51,536 nucleotides of DNA. It comes from a bacterium. Lineage in GTDB: Bacteria > Hydrothermota > Hydrothermia > UBA1063. Shown piece by piece: positions 33,463 through 42,961 of the stretch. Positions within the stretch are counted from its first letter, which is position 1, and each line of letters starts with the position of its first letter. The DNA lies in assembly GCA_030019025.1 (NCBI GenBank), contig JASEFR010000012.1:1-51536 (forward strand), in the 5' to 3' direction. The translations under genes and the position numbers were made by a program. Below the pieces are notes generated by a model. The model did no database searches and had not been told where the DNA came from. It saw nothing but the letters and a program-made list of their open reading frames with translations.

Positions 33463-34879
33463 GTTTATCCCTCCAGAGTTTAGAAATGGAAAAAGAAAGA
33501 AAAATCAGCATAAACCTCCAAAGACTCCCGTCATAGAGAAATTGATCTGCAGAGAATAACATAATTACGTATAAAATAAATGCCACTGATACGATCTCTT
33601 CTTTTTTTACCTCTGAAGATTTGAGAAATTCAAAAAATTTTTCAAGAATCTTCTTAATCCCGACAATATAAGCCAGAAAAACTACTAAGAATGCTACAAC
33701 TCCCGATTCTATTAAAAGATTAATGAGAAAATTATGTGCGAAAGGAAGACCCAGTGACCCTTCAAAATAAAAAAAATTACCAGTGCCCACCGGAGAAAAT
33801 GGATTGGAAATGAAATAACGCAAAGAGTTCCTCCATAGCAAAATCCTTGAGAGTATGGATGTGTCGTATAACAACAATTTAGGGTTCAATCTGAACTGGA
33901 ACAAAATTCTTCCGAGCCTGTAAAATATGAAAAGGAATACCGTGCCCAGAATTGTAAATAAAATCCACTTATGTTTTTCATCCGATTTAAAGACAAAGAT
34001 GAGGAAAACAAAAGACGCCACCAAAGAGGAAATTAAACCATTTCGCGAGCCAGTGCAAAAAATGACCAATATAAGGATACAAGCAATTCCCAAAAAGAAA
34101 AAATTAAAAGGAACACGTTTTTTAAACCCAAGGTATAGAGAAAAAATTATTCCCATTCCTGCAAGAAAAGCTGGGGGATTTGGTGAGTTGAATCTACCAG
34201 CAGACCTTGCAAGCCATTTCCCAGACATAAGCATTCTCAAAGCTCTAAAATCAATCACATCAATAACTGTGAAAAGAATAAGAAGAACAAGCAGGATAAT
34301 TGTTATATCTTCATATTTTGCATCATCCCAAAATTGGAGAGAAAAGAAGAAAACGGCTAAGGAAAGCCCAAGATGAAGGCTTTGGAAAAATGTCCTCATT
34401 GGGTTAATTGCTGTCAAAATGGTAAAGAAATTTGAAATGACAAAAAGTATAAGAAAAAAAAGAGCTCCTCTAAATTTCACGGGCTTTCGCGATGCAACAT
34501 AGTAAATAATGTTAATTAAGATAAGGAACTCCATAAAACTGTAAATGTACAAACCATCCGGTCTTGCAAGAGAATTGTAGGGAGCGTAAAAATTAGCAGT
34601 TTCAACAAAAAATCCAGAGAAATTCCTATAAAAGGGTGTAAATAGTACAACTGCTGAACTGAAAGGTATAGTCAGTAAATATAACAGTAACTGCCATTTG
34701 GGATAATCTGATGAGATCAAACCCGCAATAACGAAGAAACAAAGTAAAGAAAGTTTAACACCGAGCTTTACATCACCTAAAAAGACTGTTGCAAGAGAAA
34801 TGCCCAAAAATAACAAAAAAATGCCCCAAAAGTAAAATAAAGAAAACCTTTTAGTAAACTTATTTACTAAGCTTTCCAT
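33443..34879 (-). CDS. O-antigen ligase/Wzy-like polymerase
   Basis: The 478-residue protein is polytopic, with about twelve membrane segments. A ligase-type extracytoplasmic loop shows NSLRYFISNPFSPVGTGNFF followed by LPFAHNFLINLLIESGVVAF. The H-N in AHNFLINLL is the conserved position of the family. It would polymerise or transfer the glycan started by the WbaP-type enzyme upstream. The ends overlap both neighbouring genes by 20 nt. Members of this family differ widely, so polymerase is favoured only because Wzz lies two genes upstream. Confidence 0.8.
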   Translation of the reverse strand: MESLVNKFTKRFSLFYFWGIFLLFLGISLATVFLGDVKLGVKLSLLCFFVIAGLISSDYPKWQLLLYLLTIPFSSAVVLFTPFYRNFSGFFVETANFYAPYNSLARPDGLYIYSFMEFLILINIIYYVASRKPVKFRGALFFLILFVISNFFTILTAINPMRTFFQSLHLGLSLAVFFFSLQFWDDAKYEDITIILLVLLILFTVIDVIDFRALRMLMSGKWLARSAGRFNSPNPPAFLAGMGIIFSLYLGFKKRVPFNFFFLGIACILILVIFCTGSRNGLISSLVASFVFLIFVFKSDEKHKWILFTILGTVFLFIFYRLGRILFQFRLNPKLLLYDTSILSRILLWRNSLRYFISNPFSPVGTGNFFYFEGSLGLPFAHNFLINLLIESGVVAFLVVFLAYIVGIKKILEKFFEFLKSSEVKKEEIVSVAFILYVIMLFSADQFLYDGSLWRFMLIFLSFSISKLWRDKREELTP

Positions 34880-35813
34880 AAAGTGGTGAAAAATCTCCCC
34901 TTTTAATGTGATTCCACTTATTTATAACGGAAAATACCGCATTAACAGTTTCGATGAAAATGGACCAGTTTCGGTTTTTAATCGCTTGGTGAATGCTTTG
35001 CAAAATCAACCCCAAAAGAGCCCATAGTAAGATTATCTTAGTTTTCCTTATATCAAAAAAGTACTTTCTGTAGTTTTTCAAAAGATTGTAGACAAAAATA
35101 TGGGTAAGAATTGCCCGTTTTAAACGGCCGCCTGGTGAGCGGAAATGTTTGAACTTTAACCTGGGGGTTATTAAAAGCTTAGGCCCGAACTTTCTATATA
35201 CAGCATAAGAGAAATCCTGATCTTCCCGATGAGAGTATAAAATCATACTTTCATCAAATTTTACGTGATCTATAAGACATCTTTTCATAAGTAATACTTC
35301 AGCACCCAAAAATTCGGCTCGGATGTCCGAATCCACTGCATAGGCCATTACCTTAGCCCCTGAAGGTAAGACAAACTGCTTATTTTTCTGATAGTGGTCA
35401 AGATAAAAGATTTTTCTAAGCATATTTTGGATTAGTGGAGGTCTTATCTTTCTATCTTCGACTCCCGCAACAATAAGGGCATCTTCCTCGTGCAATATTT
35501 TAAATCCTTCCGAAGCAAATTCTGGTGGTATATAAACATCATCATCAATCATCAACACAAGTGGAAAGGAAGCATTATAGAGCCCATTGTTTCTCTGTAC
35601 TGAAATTCCGCGCTTATTAGAAGTTATAAGTCTAATATTCTCCGTTGGGTATTCTTCCCTTAATTTTTCGAAAGTTTCCTGCGTTTCTTTATCGCCTTCA
35701 ACTGCTGAAATTATTATTTCAGCCGGTTTAAGAGTCTGATGCAGAAGGTTGTTTACACAACGCCTTAATTCACTACCTCTCTTATAAGTCGGAATCACAG
35801 CTGAGTAGTTCAT
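34860..35813 (-). CDS. Glycosyltransferase family 2
   Basis: The 317-residue GT-A enzyme begins MNYSAVIPTYKRGSELRRC. It has VMIDDDVYI-type metal motif (LMIDDDVYIP, about residue 90), SHREDQDFSYAVYRKF as the acceptor-side acidic motif, and a C-terminal segment (IILLWALLGLILQSI) that may insert into the membrane. It is a cytoplasmic inverting sugar transferase of unknown specificity. It is 5 nt downstream of the Wzz gene and overlaps the Wzy start by 20 nt. Confidence 0.87.
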   Translation of the reverse strand: MNYSAVIPTYKRGSELRRCVNNLLHQTLKPAEIIISAVEGDKETQETFEKLREEYPTENIRLITSNKRGISVQRNNGLYNASFPLVLMIDDDVYIPPEFASEGFKILHEEDALIVAGVEDRKIRPPLIQNMLRKIFYLDHYQKNKQFVLPSGAKVMAYAVDSDIRAEFLGAEVLLMKRCLIDHVKFDESMILYSHREDQDFSYAVYRKFGPKLLITPRLKFKHFRSPGGRLKRAILTHIFVYNLLKNYRKYFFDIRKTKIILLWALLGLILQSIHQAIKNRNWSIFIETVNAVFSVINKWNHIKRGDFSPLYGKLSK

Positions 35814-35818
35814 AAAGC

Positions 35819-36946
35819 CTATTTATTCAAAGAATTAAAAAATCCATCTAAAAGTCCGTTTTCCCTTAATTCACCAATAAAGAAAATGAGAATGTTGACA
35901 ATTGTACTCATGAAAAAGAAAAACATAACCAAAATTGTGCCTCTAGGATAGCTTTTATAATCAGGAACTTCTGCCCAGTGCATCAACGTAAAGGTTGGGG
36001 TGTCCTTCTTTTCTAAAATCTTCGCCTCTTCGTATTTCGTAAACAAAAACTTATAAACTTCCTCGTGCGCCTGAAGTTTAACAAGTAATTCCCCATACAC
36101 CTTTGCCAGTTCGGGTACTGTTCTTAAAGGAAAATTCAAAATCCTTGGTGTTTTTGATGTCTGCGAGTCGGCTTTAGATTCATTAGCGAAATCCCTTAGC
36201 TGTTTTTCGTATACCTCAAGTTCGTTTAGTTTCAAACTTAAAATGGGGCTTCCCGGAGAATAGATTTCACTTAAATAGTCGTATTCTGCCTTACTGATCA
36301 AATAACCCTTATAAATGTCAAAGTAAGCAGAAACCCATTCTTTATACTCTTCCTCAGGGAAAACAGTACCATACTTTTTCTGAAATTTTTCAAGTGAATC
36401 GCGAAGGCTGCCGATCAATATATCCTCTTCTTTCAACCTTTGTTCAAGAAATTCTCTCAACGCTTTACCTTTTGTCATAACCGTCTGTTTATTAAAGCGA
36501 TCTAATTCCCTTACAATAAGATTAACAATCTGAGCAGCAAACTTTGGATCTTTATCTTCGTAAGAAATCTCAACTATTCCTTCAGTATAAGACTTTATTT
36601 CAATTCCTTTAAGAAGTTTTCGATAAACTTTGATATAGCTTCGGGTTTTAAATTTCTGTTTAAGATTCAATGAGTCGATGACAGGATATAACACGGCTCT
36701 GGACTGAATAATTCTGGCATAGATATCCGAGGGAGAAACCATCAATCCAAGAAGAGGATTCAAATTTGCAAGAGAAGAGCCAATTGTCATCATCAATTCA
36801 GGCTCTAAATTCGGCATAATTTCGGCGGTTGCTTTATATTTTCTGGGTAATGTAAAAAAAAGGACAATAGCAATAAGGAAACCCAGAATATAGACAATCA
36901 CGAAAGTAACAAAATACTTAGAAATCACGGAATAAAATTTCTTCAT
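35819..36946 (-). CDS. Wzz-type polysaccharide chain-length determinant
   Basis: The 375-residue protein has an N-terminal membrane segment (about 10-32) followed by LPRKYKATAEIMPN, the typical start of Wzz periplasmic domains. A long helical region with several coiled stretches (LKEEDILIGSLRDSLEKFQ) follows, and the C-terminal membrane segment (about 340-360) is preceded by EVPDYKSYPRGT, the proline-rich motif. Such proteins set polymer length with Wzy. No tyrosine-kinase domain is attached. It starts with ATG, has no Shine-Dalgarno and has TATAAT 6 nt upstream. Confidence 0.88.
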   Translation of the reverse strand: MKKFYSVISKYFVTFVIVYILGFLIAIVLFFTLPRKYKATAEIMPNLEPELMMTIGSSLANLNPLLGLMVSPSDIYARIIQSRAVLYPVIDSLNLKQKFKTRSYIKVYRKLLKGIEIKSYTEGIVEISYEDKDPKFAAQIVNLIVRELDRFNKQTVMTKGKALREFLEQRLKEEDILIGSLRDSLEKFQKKYGTVFPEEEYKEWVSAYFDIYKGYLISKAEYDYLSEIYSPGSPILSLKLNELEVYEKQLRDFANESKADSQTSKTPRILNFPLRTVPELAKVYGELLVKLQAHEEVYKFLFTKYEEAKILEKKDTPTFTLMHWAEVPDYKSYPRGTILVMFFFFMSTIVNILIFFIGELRENGLLDGFFNSLNK

Positions 36947-36952
36947 AGGTTA

Positions 36953-36981
36953 ATTATAAACTACCACCAAAACCCGTTCAA
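36953..36981 (-). promoter_or_regulatory. Internal promoter before wzz, leaderless layout
   Basis: On the minus strand TTGAAC (36976-36981), 17 nt, TATAAT (36953-36958); only 6 nt remain before the ATG at 36946. It lies in the only sizeable gap (67 nt) of the 17-gene array, so the distal glycan genes may have their own leaderless transcript. Confidence 0.55.
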
Positions 36982-37013
36982 AAATAAAAAAGTGGTGGCT
37001 CTGATACCTAATT

Positions 37014-38372
37014 TTAATAAGCCCCCTTTCCACTCAAAACAACTTTTATTGTTTTGACAAATATAACAAAATCTAACCATAAAGACCAGTTTAGAACATA
37101 CCAGACATCCAGTTTCACGCGCTGTTCATAGTCCAGTTCATTTCTACCAGAGATCTGCCAGAGCCCTGTTATACCCGGGCGGACTTCAAAGTAATAGCGG
37201 GAAAATTCTCTATAATACTTCTCCAGCTCTTCTCTAAGAACCGGCCTCGGCCCCACAAAGCTCATTTCTCCTTTGAGAACGTTGAAAATCTGTGGTAGTT
37301 CATCAAGGGAAGTTTTTCTCAAAAATTTTCCTATCCTTGTTACTCGCGGATCATTTTTTAATTTGAAATATTTTGTCCACTCTTCACGTGCTTTTTCATC
37401 CTTTGCCAAAATCTCTTTAAGTCTTAAATCGGCATCTATGTACATTGTTCTGAACTTAAGACACTTAAAGGGTCTCCCGCCTCTACCTATTCTCTGCTGC
37501 GAGTAGAAAATAGGACCCTTCGAATCAAGGATTATTGCCACGCCAATTAGAAAAATCAATGGCAGTAAAACCGGCAGCAAAACCACAGCAAGAACAACTT
37601 CAATTATTCGCTTTAAAAGCATCCTCTTGGGGTCAAGTAGCTTGTTTTGTAATTCAAACATCGTTATACCTTTACCAACTGGAAAAACCGGCTTGAATTC
37701 TGAAACTAAGAAACGACCTCCATCGTCAAAAATATAAACGTATCGATAAACCTGTTGTAGTTCCCTCAATTTTTGATCGAAATCGTCTCTCGACGTTGAA
37801 AGAAATACGTACGATGCCGGTTCACCTAATTCAAAACCTGCATACTTATCTGAAAGAACCGTTTTCTCAAATTTTTCAAGACTTCTCTCACTTCCTATAA
37901 ACTGACACTTTTCCCTAATCCTCAGCTTGAACAGTAAAACGTTGATAAGATATCTAAATAGGGGAAAAAGGAAAACAAGGAATACAGGAACTAAAGCGAG
38001 CACCCCACGCGAAAATCGCGTAATACCATGAGTCAAACTCAGTATCGTAAATAGAAGGAAAAAGTATATAACTAAAGATTTTATGAATGCCCGGAACTCG
38101 TCCCAAAAATACCTGCGTTCAGTATAAAGCCCTTCAAAAGCCAGAACAAGAACAAACAAAAAAGGCAATCCCCAGAAAAAGGTATAGAGTTTAAGGCTTT
38201 GTTTAAAAGTAGTAAGTAAATTTGCTAACACCTTTCCTAAAAATGCTCGTGTGAGAAAAGCAAGGTATACGGAAAGGTAAAAACTGAAAAGGTCAGCGAA
38301 AATAAGTGCTAAAAATCTTACAAGATCTTTTAAAATCTTTTTCTTTGATATGGCCACACCTTTTCGTCCCAA
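37014..38372 (-). CDS. Polyprenyl-phosphate sugar-1-phosphate transferase, WbaP-like
   Basis: The 452-residue protein has four or five N-terminal membrane segments. A linker domain follows, and then the catalytic phosphoglycosyl transferase domain (about residues 250-450). Key marks are SKGPIFYSQQRIGRGG, FKCLKFRTMYIDAD, the DELPQIFNVLKGEMSFVGPRP block, RPGITGLWQISGRN and the end SGKGAY. It transfers hexose-1-phosphate to undecaprenyl phosphate and starts a glycan separate from the WecA-type one. The first codon is uncertain: a TTG at 38372 or the GTG at 38357, which has AAAAGGT just before it. Confidence 0.9.
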   Translation of the reverse strand: MGRKGVAISKKKILKDLVRFLALIFADLFSFYLSVYLAFLTRAFLGKVLANLLTTFKQSLKLYTFFWGLPFLFVLVLAFEGLYTERRYFWDEFRAFIKSLVIYFFLLFTILSLTHGITRFSRGVLALVPVFLVFLFPLFRYLINVLLFKLRIREKCQFIGSERSLEKFEKTVLSDKYAGFELGEPASYVFLSTSRDDFDQKLRELQQVYRYVYIFDDGGRFLVSEFKPVFPVGKGITMFELQNKLLDPKRMLLKRIIEVVLAVVLLPVLLPLIFLIGVAIILDSKGPIFYSQQRIGRGGRPFKCLKFRTMYIDADLRLKEILAKDEKAREEWTKYFKLKNDPRVTRIGKFLRKTSLDELPQIFNVLKGEMSFVGPRPVLREELEKYYREFSRYYFEVRPGITGLWQISGRNELDYEQRVKLDVWYVLNWSLWLDFVIFVKTIKVVLSGKGAY

Positions 38373-38375
38373 AAT

Positions 38376-40031
38376 TTATTCTTTCAGCATAGGTATTTTG
38401 AGGCCGTGTTTCTTTGCAGTCTCTATAGCTATCTTATAACCTGCGTCGGCATGCCTAACAACACCAATTCCCACATCGTTGGTGAGCACCCTTTCAAGTT
38501 TCTTGTGGGTTAACTCTGTTCCATCTGCAACAATAACCATACCTGCATGTAAAGAATACCCAATTCCTACTCCACCACCGTGATGGAAGGATACCCAGGT
38601 CGCACCAGAAGAGGCATTGAGTAAGGCATTTAAAATAGGCCAATCAGCGATAGCATCAGAACCATCAAGCATCGCCTCCGTTTCTCTGTATGGTGAAGCT
38701 ACAGAACCCGTATCGTGATGATCTCTACCAATTACTATTGGCGCCTCCAGTTCGCCCTTCTTTACCATTTCGTTAATTGCAAGACCAAATTCCATTCTTT
38801 CTCCCTGCCCGAGCCAACATATTCTCGCAGGTAAGCCCTGGAAATGAACTTTTTCTTTCGCCATCTTTATCCACTTTTTCAGATGTTCGTCCTGTGGGAA
38901 TAGTTCCAGGACCTTTTCGTCAGTTTTGTATATATCTTCAGGATTTCCTGAAAGAGCAACCCATCTGAAAGGTCCTTTCCCCTCTGAGAAAAGATCCCTG
39001 ATAAATGCTGGAACGTAACCCTGGATATTGAAAGCATCCTTAACTCCATTATCATAAGCAAGCCTTCTCAGGTTATTTCCATACTCAAAGGTAATTGCGC
39101 CCTTTTTCTGCATTTCAAGCATCGCCCCAACATGAATAGCCGCCGATTCACCAACCCTCTTTAAATAATCCTCAGGATTCTTTTTCCTCAACTCCGCCGC
39201 CTCTTCAACGGTAAACCCCTTGGGTATATAACCATTCAATGGATCGTGAGCAGCAACCTGGTCAGTAAGAAGGTCGGGGACAAATCCACGTTTTACAAGC
39301 TCGGGGTGAACTTCCGCTGCATTACCAAGGAGCCCTATTGAAAGAGATTTACCCTGTTTCTTTGCTTCATCAATCATTGAAAGGGCCTTATCTAAATTGT
39401 CAGTCCAGGTATCAAGGTAGCCCATCTTTAGTCTTCTCTCTATAGCCCAGGGATTAACCTCTACTGCGAGCATAATCCCATCGTTCATCGTCGCTGCGAG
39501 AGGCTGGGCACCCCCCATTTCGCCAAGCCCAGCAGTAAGAATTACTTTCCCCTTAAGTGAACCACCAAAATGTTTCTTAGCCGCCGCATAAAAAGTCTCG
39601 TAGGTACCCTGGAGAATTCCTTGAGTCCCAATGTAGATCCAGCTTCCCGCCGTCATCTGACCATACATTATAAGACCACGTTCTTCCAATTCTCTGAAGT
39701 ATTCCCATGTGGCCCATTTGGGGACGAGATTCGAATTTGCAATTAAAACCCTTGGGGCCCATTCGTGGGTTTTAAAAACTGCCACAGGTTTGCCTGATTG
39801 TACGAGAAGTGTCTCATCATTTTCAAGATTCTTTAGTGTCTCAACGATGGCATCAAAACATTCCCAGTTTCTAGCTGCCTTTCCTGTCCCACCATAAACG
39901 ATCAAATTAGCCGGGTCTTTTGCAACCTCGGGATCGAGGTTGTTCATTAACATTCTCATTGCTGCTTCCGTAAGCCAGCTTTTACAAGTTAACTGAGTCC
40001 CTCTCGGGGCTCTAACTACTCTTCCTGACAT
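38376..40031 (-). CDS. hutU: Urocanate hydratase
   Basis: The 551-residue length fits urocanase, which uses tightly bound NAD to hydrate urocanate to imidazolonepropionate in histidine breakdown. Seen are [15 protein letters not shown], the NAD-binding [30 protein letters not shown] with the catalytic Cys, and [13 protein letters not shown]. The ATG at 40031 follows a GGGGGG ribosome-like site; a GTG at 40040 would add three residues. No hutH, hutI or formiminotransferase gene is in the window, and the neighbours are envelope genes. Confidence 0.95.
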   Translation of the reverse strand: MSGRVVRAPRGTQLTCKSWLTEAAMRMLMNNLDPEVAKDPANLIVYGGTGKAARNWECFDAIVETLKNLENDETLLVQSGKPVAVFKTHEWAPRVLIANSNLVPKWATWEYFRELEERGLIMYGQMTAGSWIYIGTQGILQGTYETFYAAAKKHFGGSLKGKVILTAGLGEMGGAQPLAATMNDGIMLAVEVNPWAIERRLKMGYLDTWTDNLDKALSMIDEAKKQGKSLSIGLLGNAAEVHPELVKRGFVPDLLTDQVAAHDPLNGYIPKGFTVEEAAELRKKNPEDYLKRVGESAAIHVGAMLEMQKKGAITFEYGNNLRRLAYDNGVKDAFNIQGYVPAFIRDLFSEGKGPFRWVALSGNPEDIYKTDEKVLELFPQDEHLKKWIKMAKEKVHFQGLPARICWLGQGERMEFGLAINEMVKKGELEAPIVIGRDHHDTGSVASPYRETEAMLDGSDAIADWPILNALLNASSGATWVSFHHGGGVGIGYSLHAGMVIVADGTELTHKKLERVLTNDVGIGVVRHADAGYKIAIETAKKHGLKIPMLKE

Positions 40032-40052
40032 ACTTTTCACCCCCCAAAAAGT

Positions 40053-41015
40053 TTAGTCTGCTATTTTGATATCAAAACGAATTTTTAAAGGATTTTCCTC
40101 AATAAGTTCACTACCCTGTGAATAACTGATAAAGGTCTTACATACGCTCAATTCAAAATAAAAGGGACTCATCTTATATCCGAGGGCAAAGTCAATTCCT
40201 GGAATATAAGTGTCATCGACAAAACTCTTTTCTAACAAACCGCCAACTTTCAAAAAAGCCATGTCACGAAACGCATGGGATATTTCCAAAGATCCCACCC
40301 AGTAATCTTTAAGTGCTGCGTTAATCTTCGAAAATCGTTTGTAAAGAAGGTCAAAATGAATTTTAGCCCCTGATTTAACAGCGGGGTTGTAATATCCAGA
40401 GAAGACCAATTGATTAGGCAGTGAATAAAAGTTTTCATCAGGGAATTTCACCTTTGTTAAAAGTTGAACTAAAACACCGAAAGACTTAGAAGAATATCCG
40501 GCCGCACCCAATGCTCTTACAGATCTCTGAATCAAAGTAGGAGAATTTTTGTTTATCAAGCCAATCCCTGTCGCCACATTAAAGCCCGCAATATTGAGAG
40601 ATACTGCAAAGCCACCCTCAAAGATGTCACCTTTCCTCTCTTCCCTTATAGTATCCTCGACCAAGTAGCTTGAATTATATTGAATTTTTTCATAAAGGTA
40701 GTTTAAATCTGCTACCCCCCTTAAATAAAGGTAGGTTTTTACCCCCAAAAAAGCGTACCCTAAAGACAAACTTGGCTTAAGAAGGTAATAATTGTTTCTC
40801 TCGTATGTAATCTGCCTTCCAACGGTGTTGTTGTAGGAATCATAAAGGTACTGATACCTATATTCATTTACTAAGGCACTATTAAATGTAAAGGATACAT
40901 AATATTTTCCAAAAGAATCGAGGAATGGCAAACCTCTTAAGTCCAGCTGATCACCGTACGGAACACCCGTATAAAGGTTTGTTAATGATGTTACAATTAA
41001 GAGCAACAACCTCAT
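40053..41015 (-). CDS. Predicted outer-membrane beta-barrel protein
   Basis: The 320-residue protein has a short signal (MRLLLLIVTSLTNLYTG) and then many amphipathic strands with aromatic ends, such as YYVSFTFNSAL, LSLGYAFLGVKTYLYLRG, AVSLNIAGFNVATGIGL, and SPFYFELSVCKTF. It lacks a clear terminal Phe (it ends KIRFDIKIAD). Predicted to sit in the outer membrane; family unknown. The ATG at 41015 overlaps the lspA stop (ATGA); a longer frame would run into lspA. Confidence 0.62.
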   Translation of the reverse strand: MRLLLLIVTSLTNLYTGVPYGDQLDLRGLPFLDSFGKYYVSFTFNSALVNEYRYQYLYDSYNNTVGRQITYERNNYYLLKPSLSLGYAFLGVKTYLYLRGVADLNYLYEKIQYNSSYLVEDTIREERKGDIFEGGFAVSLNIAGFNVATGIGLINKNSPTLIQRSVRALGAAGYSSKSFGVLVQLLTKVKFPDENFYSLPNQLVFSGYYNPAVKSGAKIHFDLLYKRFSKINAALKDYWVGSLEISHAFRDMAFLKVGGLLEKSFVDDTYIPGIDFALGYKMSPFYFELSVCKTFISYSQGSELIEENPLKIRFDIKIAD

Positions 41016-41485
41016 TTTTGACTCCTTTTGGTAAAATACTCTTTTAATACCATTATAAAGTAAATGGCAAGTCCTATCGAAATACAAGAGTCTGCAACAT
41101 TAAAAACAGGCCACCTTAAGGTGGGCGAAAGGCCAATGTCAATAAAATCTATCACTTCTTTAAAATGGACCCTGTCTACAATATTGCCAGCAACCCCTGC
41201 CAGGATTACCGCGAAAAGGTTAGCATTAAAAACGTTCTTTGACTTAATAGAATCTAAAATCAAAGCAGTGAGAAAAACCACAGCAATTAAACCAAGAATC
41301 ACGTAGGGAAAATTCCGCCCGAGGGAAATACTCCATAGTGAATGTGGGTTTCGGACATGGGTAATTTTCACAAACTCTCCAATTACATTTACTTCCGCGC
41401 CATAAGGAAGAAGTTTTACGACAAGGTATTTGGTGATTCTGTCAATCGAAAAAAGTAAAGCAAAGAGAAAAATTACCGTCCTCAT
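41012..41485 (-). CDS. lspA: Signal peptidase II (prolipoprotein)
   Basis: The 157-residue protein has four membrane segments. Conserved elements are DRITKYLVVKLLPYG, FVKITHVRNPHSLWS, AGNIVDRV with one catalytic Asp, and FNVADSCISIG with the other. It cleaves signals of lipid-modified prolipoproteins, of which this window encodes several. The ATG shares bases with the TAA of the upstream membrane gene. It follows the four-gene unknown membrane cluster. Confidence 0.93.
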   Translation of the reverse strand: MRTVIFLFALLFSIDRITKYLVVKLLPYGAEVNVIGEFVKITHVRNPHSLWSISLGRNFPYVILGLIAVVFLTALILDSIKSKNVFNANLFAVILAGVAGNIVDRVHFKEVIDFIDIGLSPTLRWPVFNVADSCISIGLAIYFIMVLKEYFTKRSQK

Positions 41486-42129
41486 TAAACCAGCTTTAAC
41501 CAGTTATGAAGTAAGAAGTATATTCTACCAATTAAAAGAGAAATACGAGCCATTATCGTGTAACCAAAGGATGCGCCAAAGGTTATCATTAAGATTGTTA
41601 TGCCTACTTTCGAAGAAACACCCAATATTCCTTTGTGCTCCCGTGAAAAGTAGAAATATAGAATGGTGAATATTGTGCCCAAAACAATAATCCAATTGTT
41701 AAAAGTGTAGAGAATAGTCTCTCCCGCTGTTGAGCCCTTTACAAAGAGTGGGAGTATTGAAGCCTGAACCTGTGGTACTAAAAATCCCTGTGTCAAGCCT
41801 GTAATACCAAGACCTGCAGCCATACCCACGGTAAAAGCAATCGGCCAGCGGGAAAGCCAGGACAAAGGCTTTATAAATCTCAAAAGAATAAAGAGAGAAA
41901 GAATCAAAGGAATTATTAAGAGGTATCTCTGAACGCCCACTTTCTCAGTAAAACCAATAACCAGCTTTGGGTAGGCATCAAAAACCCAGACATACAAAAC
42001 CATGAAGGCTGCCGAACTCCCAACATAAACATGTTCGGCAAACTTATAAAAAGGATTGTCCTTATAAAGAAAGGACAAAATAGCTAAGGTGAAAAAGGCA
42101 GCTATCCACGTCCAGATAATGTTGCTCAT
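41485..42129 (-). CDS. Uncharacterised polytopic membrane protein (cluster member 4)
   Basis: The 214-residue protein has about six membrane segments. Conserved-looking features are YKDNPFYKFAEHVYVGSSAAFM near residues 23-44, the WLSRWPIAFTVGMAAGLGITG stretch around 95 and SREHKGILGVSSKVGI near 170. I recognise no known family. It overlaps the start of the previous gene product by 4 nt and shares one base with lspA, so it is translated in a chain of coupled genes. It may be the channel or anchor subunit of the system made by the four genes at 41485-44866. Confidence 0.75.
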   Translation of the reverse strand: MSNIIWTWIAAFFTLAILSFLYKDNPFYKFAEHVYVGSSAAFMVLYVWVFDAYPKLVIGFTEKVGVQRYLLIIPLILSLFILLRFIKPLSWLSRWPIAFTVGMAAGLGITGLTQGFLVPQVQASILPLFVKGSTAGETILYTFNNWIIVLGTIFTILYFYFSREHKGILGVSSKVGITILMITFGASFGYTIMARISLLIGRIYFLLHNWLKLV

Positions 42130-42950
42130 TTCTTTGTCCTCCTTAAAACAAGAAAACCAATATTACCAATTATTATAAAAGCAATAATTACCAGGTGTAT
42201 TACTGACTGTGGAAGCATTCCAATAGATGCCTGTCCTTTTATTCCCACAAGGGTCTCATAATCCGCCGCCCCTCTCAATCCTCCAATGACCGATATGACC
42301 TGGTTTGCCTGCAAGTAGGGATAGTAATCAGGGGTCATAACTGCAGTGGTCCCGAGGATTATAGGTAATCCATACCTTGCATATCCATACTGGATCCAGG
42401 AATCACCTACTGCACCCGCCTCAAGACCAAAAAGAAGCTTAATATCTTTATAATTCTTTACTCTTCTCATAAGCGGAAGAGAATCTATTGGCGTATATTT
42501 GTAGTCAGTTGAAAACACATTCCGTATCTCCTTGCCCATATTTATAATAACAGCAGCTACACCGGGACGATATCCAAGAAAAACATAGTCTACACCGTAA
42601 ACTTTGTTGTATTTCTTTGCCAAATCTTCCAACGCCTGTTGACCGAGAGGAAGACCTAAAGGCCAGTGACCAAGCATTATGACCTTTAGATTCTTGCGGA
42701 ATGCATGGTGCAAGAAAGTTTCCAACATGGGTTGAAGTTCAGGCATACTTGCAGCGTCGTAATCAATAGAAACCATCACTATTGTGCTTTCGGGCAAACT
42801 CTCGATATAGTTATAAGCCTTCACTACCTCAGGAAGAGGCTCAATTTTCATTGTTATCTTTGTCAAAATAGGAATTGCTGTGGCGAGGAAAACGGTAAGA
42901 TAAATTATTCTCCTATCAATCCTTGAAAGTTTCTCAAAAAATTCTCTCAT
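42126..42950 (-). CDS. Uncharacterised TM-soluble domain-TM protein (cluster member 3)
   Basis: The 274-residue protein has membrane segments at about 14-34 and 250-268 with a domain of about 210 residues between them. That domain looks alpha/beta: STIVMVSIDYDAAS then NLKVIMLGHWPLGLPL suggest parallel strands, with YRPGV at 127-131 and LGTTAVMTPDYYPYL at 199-213. RPGA and GTTAV recur in the same order in the DUF6754-like protein at 43766-44866. Function unknown. The ribosome site is AGGGGGA; it is 11 nt after cluster member 2. Confidence 0.75.
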   Translation of the reverse strand: MREFFEKLSRIDRRIIYLTVFLATAIPILTKITMKIEPLPEVVKAYNYIESLPESTIVMVSIDYDAASMPELQPMLETFLHHAFRKNLKVIMLGHWPLGLPLGQQALEDLAKKYNKVYGVDYVFLGYRPGVAAVIINMGKEIRNVFSTDYKYTPIDSLPLMRRVKNYKDIKLLFGLEAGAVGDSWIQYGYARYGLPIILGTTAVMTPDYYPYLQANQVISVIGGLRGAADYETLVGIKGQASIGMLPQSVIHLVIIAFIIIGNIGFLVLRRTKK

Positions 42951-42961
42951 CTTCTATCCCC

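Noticed and set aside
33927-34376. 149-codon plus-strand frame opposite wzy
   Set aside because: Highly basic (Lys/Arg-rich) translation typical of the antisense of a hydrophobic membrane gene.
36960-37000. CCACCA/TGGTGG inverted repeat between the WbaP-type gene and wzz
   Set aside because: The stem is only 6 bp with a loop of more than 20 nt, so neither a terminator nor an operator is supported.
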